A DNA stretch of 6,540 nucleotides from Bacteroidota bacterium (GTDB lineage Bacteria > Bacteroidota > Bacteroidia > Bacteroidales > UBA1715): positions 1 to 6,540 of the forward strand of contig JAJUFK010000138.1 of assembly GCA_029266015.1 (NCBI GenBank). The letters run 5' to 3'. A program made the position numbers and the translations under genes. Of the stretch, positions 1-6,046 are shown in pieces (the stretch's first letter is position 1; each line of letters starts with the position of its first letter). Under the pieces are notes generated by a model, which was not told the DNA's origin, did not search any database, and was given only the letters and a program-made list of their open reading frames with translations.

Positions 1-1
1 A

Positions 2-70
2 GGTATTTTTTTTGGAACTGTTACTATTGCAATTATATTGTTGGGGTATTTATTTAATGTTATTTTATAA
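2..70 (+). CDS. C-terminal end of an unidentified membrane protein (5' partial)
   Basis: The frame starting at base 2 is open from the window edge to a TAA at 68-70 and encodes 22 residues, ending with FNVIL. Almost all are hydrophobic (the middle reads TVTIAIILLGYLF), so this looks like a final transmembrane helix with almost no cytoplasmic or periplasmic tail. The next start codon lies only 3 nt after the stop, the same stop-start arrangement as at the GNAT/HAD junction in this window, which supports it being a real gene end. Too little is present to name a family. Another frame through this stretch is also open for 18 codons but is not evenly hydrophobic, so this assignment is moderate. 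Confidence 0.45.
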   Translation, partial: GIFFGTVTIAIILLGYLFNVIL

Positions 71-73
71 AAT

Positions 74-304
74 ATGAGTCAGAATTACAATGGTATAATA
101 AGTAATCTTCATATGTTTGTTTTCATTTGTTTTTTAGCTTTTGCAACGTTACTTTCATGTATCCGTGAATGTAATTGTGTAAAAAAAGTAAATGGAGAAG
201 TTACCTATACCGAAGTGGTAAAGCAACGAGGCAGTTGTAAAGAGTTAAATGAAAGAGCAGAAATTTTTGATCTTGTAACTGAATATACATGTGAAAAAAA
301 ATAA
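74..304 (+). CDS. Small Cys-rich putative lipoprotein, function unknown
   Basis: 76 codons from ATG at 74. Residues 14-28 form a hydrophobic signal-like segment ending in LLSC (Cys29), a plausible but not ideal lipobox. If it is cleaved there, the mature product is about 48 residues and lipid-anchored. Three Cys lie close together (C29, C33, C35), and single Cys follow at C55 (GSC) and C73 (YTC), which could form disulfides outside the cytoplasm. The N-terminus before the hydrophobic segment has no basic residues, which is weak for a signal peptide. An internal ATG at 113 (Met14) would give a shorter leader. The gene starts 3 nt after the preceding stop, so it is probably the last gene of an operon entering from the left. 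Its two final Lys codons and its stop overlap the terminator of the opposing ATP synthase operon. I do not recognise a named family. Confidence 0.6.
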   Translation: MSQNYNGIISNLHMFVFICFLAFATLLSCIRECNCVKKVNGEVTYTEVVKQRGSCKELNERAEIFDLVTEYTCEKK

Positions 305-332
305 CTCTAATATATTAATATATTAGAGTTAT
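294..332 (-). terminator. Rho-independent terminator of the atp operon
   Basis: Bases 301-332 are a perfect 32-bp palindrome; the left arm begins ATAACTCTAA and the right arm ends TTAGAGTTAT. Folded with a 4-nt loop it gives a 14-bp, AT-rich stem. Read on the minus strand, the stem is followed at once by eight T residues (301 down to 294), the standard U-tract, and it lies 25 nt past the atpG stop. On the + strand no T-run follows directly (the nearest, 352-359, is about 20 nt away), so termination of the small lipoprotein gene from the right-hand side would be weaker. The hairpin may still serve both convergent transcripts. Confidence 0.8.
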
Positions 333-357
333 ATATGTTGTATTTAGTTGATTTTTT

Positions 358-1248
358 TTATCCTTTTAATGCATTAGCACCGCTAACTATTTCAAGAATT
401 TCATTAGTAATTGAAGCCTGACGAGCTTTATTGTAATCAATTCGTAAAGATTTCAAAAGTTCACCTGCATTATCTGTAGCTTTGTGCATAGCAGTCATAC
501 GAGCACCATGTTCCGATGCAAAAGAGTCAAGCATAGCACTATAGAATTGTATTTTAAGTGAACGAGGAATCAATTCTGTGATAATATATTCTTTGGTAGG
601 TTCAAAAATGTAATCATAGTTAAATTTTTTTACACTTTGTAGAGCTATAGTCTGAGGAGCTTCAATAGGTAAAAATTGTTTAGTGGTTATTATTTGTGTT
701 GCAGCATTTTTAAAACTATTATATACTAAAAGTACTTTATCATATGTACCCGAAACAAATTCATGCATAATAGTTTCAGATAGTTTTGCTACATTTTCAT
801 ATGATAAATTATCGTAAATATCAACAAACGATTTTGTAGGTTCAAATCCTTTGGACTTAAGCATGTCTCGTACTTTTTTACCAACAGCATATATATATAC
901 CTGTTTTTTAGCATGCTGCACCGCAAATTCATTTTGAATAAGCGAAATAGTCGTTTTCCCAATGTTTGAATTAAAGCCACCGCATAATCCCCCATTAGAG
1001 GCAATTGCAACTATTAGAATACGTTCTTCGCGACGAGCTTTCCCGTATATATTTTCCTGATTAGCATCAGAATCGGCACTTACATTGGTTAATATTTCTT
1101 GCAATTTTTCTGAATATGGACGCATTTGCTGAACAGCTTGTTGAGCTTTACGTAATTTTGCAGCCGAAACCATTTTCATAGCACTGGTAATTTTTTGTGT
1201 ATTATTTACCGATGCTATTCGAGTACGTATTTCTTTTATACCTGCCAT
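358..1248 (-). CDS. atpG: F1Fo ATP synthase subunit gamma
   Basis: The gamma subunit is the central rotor shaft of F1. It turns inside the alpha3beta3 head and links the c-ring to catalysis. The 296-residue length is normal. The N-terminal helix (residues 1-58, starting AGIKEIRTRI and including KITSAMKMVSAAKL) forms one half of the coiled-coil shaft. The Rossmann-like central part has the GGLCGGFN motif at 86-93. The C-terminal helix carries SEHGARMTAMHKATDNA and YNKARQASIT, and ends with the family signature ITNEILEIVSGANA (280-293). The ATG at 1248 is 23 nt after the atpA stop and begins exactly where the family begins. No Shine-Dalgarno is present; the leader reads CTAAAATTGT. This is the last gene of the operon. 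atpD and atpC, which follow atpG in many other bacteria, are absent here, and a terminator follows instead. Confidence 0.97.
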   Translation of the reverse strand: MAGIKEIRTRIASVNNTQKITSAMKMVSAAKLRKAQQAVQQMRPYSEKLQEILTNVSADSDANQENIYGKARREERILIVAIASNGGLCGGFNSNIGKTTISLIQNEFAVQHAKKQVYIYAVGKKVRDMLKSKGFEPTKSFVDIYDNLSYENVAKLSETIMHEFVSGTYDKVLLVYNSFKNAATQIITTKQFLPIEAPQTIALQSVKKFNYDYIFEPTKEYIITELIPRSLKIQFYSAMLDSFASEHGARMTAMHKATDNAGELLKSLRIDYNKARQASITNEILEIVSGANALKG

Positions 1249-1271
1249 ACAATTTTAGAATTTAAGAATCA

Positions 1272-2849
1272 TTATTTGTATTTAGCTGACACTTCTTTAG
1301 TAGCTGCATCAAGCACATTTGTTATTTCATCGTTAAAAATGCCCTCGGCAATTTTTTGTAATGTGTCTTTGTGCTTTAATTCCAAGTATTCTATATAGTC
1401 TTTTTCGAATTCACGAACTTTATGTATAGGAACATGTTGCAAAGCACCTTTTGTACCACAATAAATTATTGCTACTTGGTGTTGTACAGGTACCGGAGAA
1501 TACTGTCCTTGTTTTAAAATTTCAACATTTCTGCGTCCTTTATCAAGTACAGCCATTGTTGCAGCATCAAGGTCAGAGCCAAATTTCGAGAAAGCTTCAA
1601 GTTCTCGGAATTGAGCTTGGTCAACACGAAGAGTTCCGGCAACACGTTTCATTGATTTAATTTGCGCACTACCACCTACACGTGAAACCGAAATACCTAC
1701 GTTAATTGCAGGACGAATACCGGAATTGAATAAACTTGATTCTAAGAAAATTTGACCGTCGGTAATAGAAATTACGTTTGTTGGAATATAAGCAGAAACG
1801 TCACCTTCTTGAGTTTCTATAATTGGTAAGGCTGTTAGCGAACCACCACCTTTAATTTTACCTTTAAGAGAAGGAGGCACGTCGTTCATTTGTTGCGCTA
1901 CTTCATCAGATGCAATAATTTTAGCAGCACGCTCCAGTAAACGAGAGTGTAAGTAAAACACATCGCCCGGATACGCTTCACGTCCAGGTGGACGACGAAG
2001 TAGTAACGAAACTTCACGATATGATACTGCTTGTTTTGATAAATCGTCATATACTATAAGAGCTGCACGTCCTGTATCGCGAAAATATTCGCCAATAGCA
2101 CAACCTGCAAATGGTGCGTAAAATTGTAATGCAGCAGGGTCTGAAGCTGTTGATGAAACAATTACTGTATATGCCAATGCTCCATATTTTTCCAGAGTTT
2201 TTGCAATATTTGCTACAGTTGATCCTTTTTGCCCAATAGCTACATATATACAATATACGGGTTGCCCTTTATCATAAAATTCTTTTTGATTTATAATTGT
2301 ATCTATGGCAATAGCTGTTTTTCCGGTTTGACGGTCTCCAATTATTAATTCGCGTTGACCTCTCCCTATTGGAATCATTGCATCAATAGGTTTTATACCT
2401 GTTTGTAATGGTTCGTTTACCGGTTGACGAAACAATACCCCGGGTGCCTTGCGTTCAAGAGGCATTTCAAGTAATTCACCTGTAATCGGACCTTTTCCGT
2501 CAATAGGTTCACCAATAGTGTTTATAACTCGACCAAGCAACCCTTCGCCAACTTTAATAGAAGCAATTTGTTTGGTTCGTTTAACTATATCACCTTCTTT
2601 GATACCTTCGGTTTGACCTAAAAGTACAGCTCCTACATTGTCTTCTTCAAGGTTAAGTACTATACCTTTGGTGCCATTTGAAAATTCAATCATTTCATTT
2701 GCCTGTACATGAGTTAGTCCATGAATACGAGCAATACTGTCACCTACTTGTAATACAGTTCCTATTTCTTCCAATTCGGCTTCAGATTTATAGCCTTGGA
2801 GTTGTTTTTTCAAAATTTCCGAAACTTCTGCCGGTTTAATATCTGCCAT
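1272..2849 (-). CDS. atpA: F1Fo ATP synthase subunit alpha
   Basis: Alpha is the non-catalytic nucleotide-binding subunit of the F1 head. The 525 residues contain the N-terminal beta-barrel domain (about 25-95), the nucleotide-binding domain and the C-terminal helical domain (about 385-525). The Walker A motif GDRQTGKT (171-178) has the Gln typical of alpha. ALIVYDDLSKQ (264-273) matches the Walker B region. The ATPase alpha/beta signature PAINVGISVS (380-389) is followed by Arg390, the arginine finger that reaches into the catalytic site of the neighbouring beta. The N-terminal helix (about 1-25), which binds the delta subunit, is intact. Compared with the roughly 513-residue E. coli protein, the chain is longer between LLERAAKI and GGGSLTALP (about 312-336, including DEVAQQMNDVPPSLKGKIK), a difference I recall from Bacteroidota homologues. 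The gene lies 27 nt after atpH and 23 nt before atpG. Confidence 0.98.
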   Translation of the reverse strand: MADIKPAEVSEILKKQLQGYKSEAELEEIGTVLQVGDSIARIHGLTHVQANEMIEFSNGTKGIVLNLEEDNVGAVLLGQTEGIKEGDIVKRTKQIASIKVGEGLLGRVINTIGEPIDGKGPITGELLEMPLERKAPGVLFRQPVNEPLQTGIKPIDAMIPIGRGQRELIIGDRQTGKTAIAIDTIINQKEFYDKGQPVYCIYVAIGQKGSTVANIAKTLEKYGALAYTVIVSSTASDPAALQFYAPFAGCAIGEYFRDTGRAALIVYDDLSKQAVSYREVSLLLRRPPGREAYPGDVFYLHSRLLERAAKIIASDEVAQQMNDVPPSLKGKIKGGGSLTALPIIETQEGDVSAYIPTNVISITDGQIFLESSLFNSGIRPAINVGISVSRVGGSAQIKSMKRVAGTLRVDQAQFRELEAFSKFGSDLDAATMAVLDKGRRNVEILKQGQYSPVPVQHQVAIIYCGTKGALQHVPIHKVREFEKDYIEYLELKHKDTLQKIAEGIFNDEITNVLDAATKEVSAKYK

Positions 2850-2876
2850 AAAGTGTATATTATTTAAAATTCAGTA

Positions 2877-3419
2877 CTAATTTGATTGCAATAATTCTTG
2901 TTTCAATGTTTGTATTTTTGTTTTAATACTTGCATCGTATTGTAAATCTTCAATTCTTAAAATAAATCCTCCTATAAGTGATTCATCAATTTTTTCGAAT
3001 AATTCAACTTTTGTTTTATATGTTTTTTCTATATATGAAATAATAGTATTTTTTTGAGCAGTAGAAAAACCTTTGGTTGATGTAAGTGTTACTCCTGTTA
3101 TTCCCGATTGTTTTCTGTACATTTCCAAAAAATTACGAAGCATATCCTCAATATACAATTCACGTTTATTCATTATTACCATTGTAATAAAATCAATTGT
3201 ATGTTGTGATACTTTTTTTGATAATAAAGAAGAAATAAATATTTTTTTATCACTTGGTTTTACAATTGGATTTGTAATAAAATCTCGTAATTCTTTAATT
3301 TCTTGAAATGATTGAGATAAAAGTTTTGCATCATCAACAAGTGAAGGTAATATATTTTTTTCTGACCCGAATTCGTAGAAAGCTTTAGCGTAGCGTACCG
3401 ATATTTTACTCTGATTCAT
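2877..3419 (-). CDS. atpH: F1Fo ATP synthase subunit delta (OSCP)
   Basis: Delta joins the top of the F1 head (alpha N-termini) to the b-subunit stalk. The 180-residue length is typical. The N-terminal helical domain (about 5-105) has VRYAKAFYEF near its start and ITNPIVKPSDKKIFI at 48-62. The C-terminal domain contains the conserved family segment DESLIGGFILRIEDLQYDAS (145-164), which ends with the usual Asp-x-Ser before the last helix. The ATG at 3419 lies 27 nt after the atpF stop. The position between atpF and atpA is the canonical order. The stop is TAG at 2879-2877, unlike the TAA of atpF and atpG. The reading frame is intact, with no sign of truncation. Confidence 0.95.
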   Translation of the reverse strand: MNQSKISVRYAKAFYEFGSEKNILPSLVDDAKLLSQSFQEIKELRDFITNPIVKPSDKKIFISSLLSKKVSQHTIDFITMVIMNKRELYIEDMLRNFLEMYRKQSGITGVTLTSTKGFSTAQKNTIISYIEKTYKTKVELFEKIDESLIGGFILRIEDLQYDASIKTKIQTLKQELLQSN

Positions 3420-3446
3420 ACTGCTTATATCTTTAATTGCAAGACT

Positions 3447-3941
3447 TTAATTAAGTTTTAATTTGTCTAAAGAATTAGAAATAATATCTTCCGATGCTTT
3501 TTTATTTTCGAGTTCTTTAGCAAGAATTTTTTCTGCTATTTCAATTGAAATTTCGGCAACTTGCGTTTTAAGTTCTTGAATAGCATTTTTCTTTTCATTT
3601 TCTATAGATTGTTTTGCCGCTTGCAATATTTTTTGAGATTCTTCGCCGGCTTCTTTTTTAGCTTGAGCTACAATTTGGTCTTTCATTTCGCGAGCTTCTT
3701 TAAGCAAAGCATCTCGTTCGCGACGAGCCTCTGCAATTATTTTTTCATTGTCGGCTTGCAATTGTTTCATCTCTTCTTTTGTTGTTTCCGCCAAACGCAA
3801 CGCATCTTCTATTGATTTATTACGAGCATTTACTGCACCTATTATAGGTTTCCAAGCAAATTTACCAAGTAAAAACAACAATATAAGAAATGTTATTGTT
3901 GTCCAAAATACTAATCCAAATCCGGGTGTAACTAAATCCAT
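3447..3941 (-). CDS. atpF: F1Fo ATP synthase subunit b
   Basis: Subunit b is the membrane-anchored peripheral stalk that holds the F1 head still relative to subunit a. The 164 residues divide into a short N-terminus (MDLVTPGFG), one transmembrane helix (about 10-27), the conserved exit segment GKFAWKPI (26-33), and a long charged helix (about 38-150) rich in Glu, Lys, Gln and Ala that would form the dimer coiled coil. The C-terminal segment EIAEKILAKEL (134-144) resembles the delta-contact part of family members. There is only one b-type gene in the operon, which suggests a homodimeric stalk. The ATG at 3941 is preceded by an A-rich leader (AAAAAAATATACAT) and no Shine-Dalgarno. The 68-nt gap upstream to atpE is the longest in the operon and carries a strong hairpin. 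Confidence 0.96.
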   Translation of the reverse strand: MDLVTPGFGLVFWTTITFLILLFLLGKFAWKPIIGAVNARNKSIEDALRLAETTKEEMKQLQADNEKIIAEARRERDALLKEAREMKDQIVAQAKKEAGEESQKILQAAKQSIENEKKNAIQELKTQVAEISIEIAEKILAKELENKKASEDIISNSLDKLKLN

Positions 3942-3969
3942 ATGTATATTTTTTTAATAATCAATACCA

Positions 3970-4004
3970 AATATTTGGTAACACCAACCGTGTTACCAAA
4001 TATT
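3970..4004 (-). promoter_or_regulatory. Intercistronic hairpin between atpE and atpF
   Basis: A perfect 15-bp inverted repeat with a 5-nt loop lies in the atpE-atpF gap. Arm 3970-3984 (AATATTTGGTAACAC) pairs with arm 3990-4004 (GTGTTACCAAATATT). In the mRNA it begins 5 nt after the atpE stop and ends 28 nt before the atpF start. No U-tract follows directly, so it is not a standard terminator. The likely role, by inference, is to protect the 3' end of atpBE mRNA or to lower read-through, which would give more c subunit than b, as the c-ring needs. Part of the sequence (TACCAAATATT) recurs as a direct repeat at 3965-3975, so the distal arm could also enter an alternative 16-bp palindrome (3965-3980). 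Confidence 0.7.
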
Positions 4005-4009
4005 ATACT

Positions 4010-4231
4010 TTACTTGCTAATTAATGCTACCACAACGGCAAATAACGCAACCCCTTCAACAAGAGCAGCTGCAATAAGCATTGCAGTTTGAATTTTGTTG
4101 TATGCTTCGGGTTGACGAGCAATTGCTTCCATTGCAGAACCACCAATTTTACCAATACCGATACCGGCACCAATTACTGCTAATCCGGCACCAATTCCGG
4201 CTAGAGGTACTAATGAGATTGCTTCTTCCAT
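4010..4231 (-). CDS. atpE: F1Fo ATP synthase subunit c (rotor ring)
   Basis: Subunit c forms the membrane rotor ring that carries protons. The 73 residues make two transmembrane helices (about 8-33 and 48-71) joined by the conserved polar loop ARQPEA (38-43), which contacts gamma and epsilon. Helix 1 carries the small-residue run GAGLAVIGAGIGIGKIGG, needed for tight packing of the ring. Helix 2 has the essential carboxylate Glu59 in AALVEGVALF. Sodium-type rings have Gln in helix 1 and Ser/Thr directly after the Glu; here these positions are Ile26 and Gly60, so proton coupling is expected. There is no cleavable leader. The gene lies 40 nt after atpB, and that gap includes a 14-bp AT palindrome at 4239-4252. 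Confidence 0.97.
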   Translation of the reverse strand: MEEAISLVPLAGIGAGLAVIGAGIGIGKIGGSAMEAIARQPEAYNKIQTAMLIAAALVEGVALFAVVVALISK

Positions 4232-4271
4232 GTGAATAAATATTTAAATATTAAACAATTAATTACTTTTT

Positions 4272-5384
4272 TTAATGGTGATGTTCTTGAACCGCTAACC
4301 CAATAAACAACGCTGATAACATAGTAAATATATATGCTTGCAGAGCTGCTACAAACAACTCAAGTACATCCATAAACAACACAAATGCTACCGATACCGG
4401 GGCAATTGCAAGTGTTTGAAATACAAAAATTAACGAAACTAAACTTAATACAACAATGTGTCCTGCGGTAATATTTGCAAATAAACGTATCATCAATGCA
4501 AATGGCTTTGCTATTACTCCAATTAATTCAACTACTATCATAATTGGTAATAACCATAGTGGTAATCCCGGCATTGCAAAAATATGTTTCCAATAATCTT
4601 TATTACCATTTACGTTTGTTATTATTAATGTAAACAAAGCTAAAACAAACGTTACGGCTATATTACCGGTAACATTGGCACTTCCCGGGAAAAATGGAAT
4701 TAATCCTATCATATTGAGAATCCAAATAAAGAAAAATACCGTAAGTAAATAGGGTAAAAATTTTGCATGTTTTTTATCGCCTATATTAGGAATTACAATA
4801 TCATCTTTTACAAATAATATAATTGGTTCCATAAATCCCTGCAAACCTTTAGGGGCTATACCCGGTCTACGTGTATATGCTTTTGCGCATGAAGTAAATA
4901 TAAGTATCATAAGTAAGGCTGCCAAAAACAATGTACTTACATTTTTTGTAATTGATATATCAATTGGTTTAGCACTTATAATAGAACCTTTTTCATCATA
5001 TTGTAATGAACCATCAGGATTTGCATAATATATTTTTTGTTCATGCATTACATATGTATATTTACCTCTAGTTACCGGACTATGACCATGATGAAATTCA
5101 CTAGACATAAAGGTTGTAATAGAAAATGGTTTGGTATTTATAAGTATAATTGGTAGTGGAATGGTAACCGGATGTATAGTGCCATCTGCATGAGTAATGT
5201 CCCATAAATGCCAATCATGATTGTCGCCTATATGATCAAATATTGCTTTATTTACATCAACTTCTCCTTTTTCTACTTTTTTATTTGCTTGTGCGTGCTC
5301 CTGTTCCGAAGCAATTGAAAATAATGAAAAAAGAAGAACAATACCTAATGTAAAAAAACTTCTTTTTATCGTATTATATGCCAT
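4272..5384 (-). CDS. atpB: F1Fo ATP synthase subunit a with long N-terminal secreted extension
   Basis: Subunit a provides the two proton half-channels against the c-ring. At 370 residues it is about 100 longer than the E. coli protein. Residues 1-26 look like a signal peptide (KR at 7-8, then the hydrophobic stretch FFTLGIVLLFSLFSIAS). Residues 27-147 would be outside the cytoplasm and include two His-rich patches (DNHDWHLWDITH, 54-65; EFHHGHS, 96-102). The membrane domain follows, with helices near 150-168, 210-230, 240-256, 275-295, 305-325 and 330-362. The essential arginine is Arg300 in MIRLFANITAGH, and the conserved Gln is Gln349 in LQAYIF. The positions matching E. coli Glu219 and His245 are His309 and Glu342, an exchanged pair. 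The protein ends in QEHHH. It is the first gene of the operon, with its promoter in the divergent region. Confidence 0.96.
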   Translation of the reverse strand: MAYNTIKRSFFTLGIVLLFSLFSIASEQEHAQANKKVEKGEVDVNKAIFDHIGDNHDWHLWDITHADGTIHPVTIPLPIILINTKPFSITTFMSSEFHHGHSPVTRGKYTYVMHEQKIYYANPDGSLQYDEKGSIISAKPIDISITKNVSTLFLAALLMILIFTSCAKAYTRRPGIAPKGLQGFMEPIILFVKDDIVIPNIGDKKHAKFLPYLLTVFFFIWILNMIGLIPFFPGSANVTGNIAVTFVLALFTLIITNVNGNKDYWKHIFAMPGLPLWLLPIMIVVELIGVIAKPFALMIRLFANITAGHIVVLSLVSLIFVFQTLAIAPVSVAFVLFMDVLELFVAALQAYIFTMLSALFIGLAVQEHHH

Positions 5385-5424
5385 AATTCAAAATCTTTTT
5401 GATTATATACTTCTTTACATCATA

Positions 5425-5432
5425 CAAAATTA
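5425..5432 (-). promoter_or_regulatory. Candidate -7 promoter element for the atp operon
   Basis: The minus strand reads TAATTTTG here, a full match to the Bacteroidota -7 consensus TANNTTTG. Transcription would start a few bases downstream and leave a leader of roughly 35 nt before the atpB ATG at 5384. I see no TTTG at the usual 19-21 nt upstream; that stretch is T/A-rich instead. The call therefore rests on one element plus its position, and it is an inference. Confidence 0.4.
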
Positions 5433-5433
5433 A

Positions 5434-5485
5434 TTATTTTTTTGAGATACACTATTTTTTTCAACATTTTTTCAAAAAAAATAAT
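5434..5485. other. Phased A/T tracts between divergent promoters
   Basis: Runs of six to eight T or A occur at 5437-5443, 5455-5461, 5467-5472 and 5474-5481. ATTTTTTTCAA (5454-5464) and ATTTTTTCAA (5466-5475) form a near direct repeat with a 12-bp step. ATTATTTTTTTGA (near 5433-5445) is an imperfect inverted copy of TCAAAAAAAATAAT (5472-5485). This could be bent DNA or an UP-like element between the two divergent promoters, but base composition alone could also produce much of it. Confidence 0.3.
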
Positions 5486-5535
5486 GAACCTGTTTTTGTG
5501 CTATTAAAATTAATAATTTATACTATATTAATGTA

Positions 5536-5543
5536 TATATTTG
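5536..5543 (+). promoter_or_regulatory. Candidate -7 promoter element for the GNAT-HAD pair
   Basis: TATATTTG matches the Bacteroidota -7 consensus TANNTTTG and lies 35 nt before the GNAT start codon, a usual distance for a short leader. The closest TTTG upstream (5495-5498) is 37 nt away instead of 19-21, so no clear -33 element accompanies it. In DNA this rich in A/T, chance matches are possible. Confidence 0.35.
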
Positions 5544-5578
5544 TAAATAACAGTGAGGACAGAATTCATACATAAAAT

Positions 5579-6043
5579 ATGATAATAAAAACAGCAACTA
5601 TAGATGATTTGCCTGCAATTTTACATTTGCAAAAAGTTTGTTACTTACAAGAGGCTGAAATTTATGATACTACAGAAATACCTCCCCTTAAAGAAACAAT
5701 TAAAGATTTAGAAATTGCATTTTTACAAGGTACAATTTTTTTAAAATTAGAAGAAAAGAATGAAATAATAGGCTCTGTGAGAGCTTATGAAACAGATGGA
5801 ACTTGTTATATAGGTAAATTAATAGTACATCCTTACTGCCAAAATAAAGGATATGGAACTCAATTATTGTCTTCAATAGAATCATTGTTTGTGAATTGTG
5901 ACAGATTTGAATTGTTTACCGGGCATAAAAGTTCAAAAAATTTATATCTATATATAAAACTTGGATATAGAGAATTTGAAAGAGTTTTCATGCATGATGG
6001 ATTAGAATTAATTTTTTTAGAAAAAAATACTTTAGAGTTTTAA
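5579..6043 (+). CDS. GNAT-family N-acetyltransferase
   Basis: The product is a single-domain 154-residue protein of the GNAT fold, which transfers an acetyl group from acetyl-CoA to an amine. The start IIKTATIDDLPAILHLQ is the usual first strand and helix of the family. The central strands (about 52-80) lead into motif A, with YIGKLIVHPYCQNKGYGTQL at 77-96. Within it, Gln88-Asn-Lys-Gly91-Tyr-Gly93 fits the Q/RxxGxG/A pyrophosphate-binding loop. The C-terminal part has NLYLYIKLGYREFER (121-135), the typical (N)xxxYxKxGF-like motif B region carrying the Tyr that often acts as general acid. The substrate cannot be deduced; small-molecule or protein targets are both possible. The ATG at 5579 fits the family start and sits in TAAAATATG. 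The gene runs divergently from atpB and is followed at 3 nt by the HAD gene, so the two are probably co-transcribed. Confidence 0.9.
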   Translation: MIIKTATIDDLPAILHLQKVCYLQEAEIYDTTEIPPLKETIKDLEIAFLQGTIFLKLEEKNEIIGSVRAYETDGTCYIGKLIVHPYCQNKGYGTQLLSSIESLFVNCDRFELFTGHKSSKNLYLYIKLGYREFERVFMHDGLELIFLEKNTLEF

Positions 6044-6046
6044 AAT

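Noticed and set aside
1195..1660. Two + strand open frames opposite atpG and atpA
   Set aside because: They are antisense to strongly conserved coding sequence, have no recognisable domain and no separate promoter or start context.
2047..2253. Minus-strand open frame of 68 codons inside atpA
   Set aside because: It lies wholly within atpA in another frame. The translation is rich in Ser, Cys and Arg with no domain, and atpA is clearly the coding frame.
3073..3306. Plus-strand open frame of 77 codons opposite atpH
   Set aside because: It is antisense to atpH and shows no family features. The length is explained by low GC content and few stops on the complement of this gene.
3561..3957. Two + strand open frames opposite atpF
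   Set aside because: Both are antisense to the b-subunit gene. Their Phe/Leu/Ser-rich translations come from the Lys/Glu-rich codons of the coiled coil.
3970..4004. Reading the atpE-atpF hairpin as a rho-independent terminator
   Set aside because: No U-tract follows the stem on the minus strand (the next bases are TGGTATTGATT), and four further atp genes lie downstream.
4239..4252. AATATTTAAATATT palindrome upstream of atpE as a regulatory site
   Set aside because: It consists only of A and T, is short, and such palindromes are expected by chance in DNA of this composition. I mention it in the atpE entry only.
5700..5885. Minus-strand open frame opposite the GNAT gene
   Set aside because: The GNAT frame carries a clear acetyl-CoA motif. 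The antisense product is a Leu/Phe/Lys-rich string with no features.
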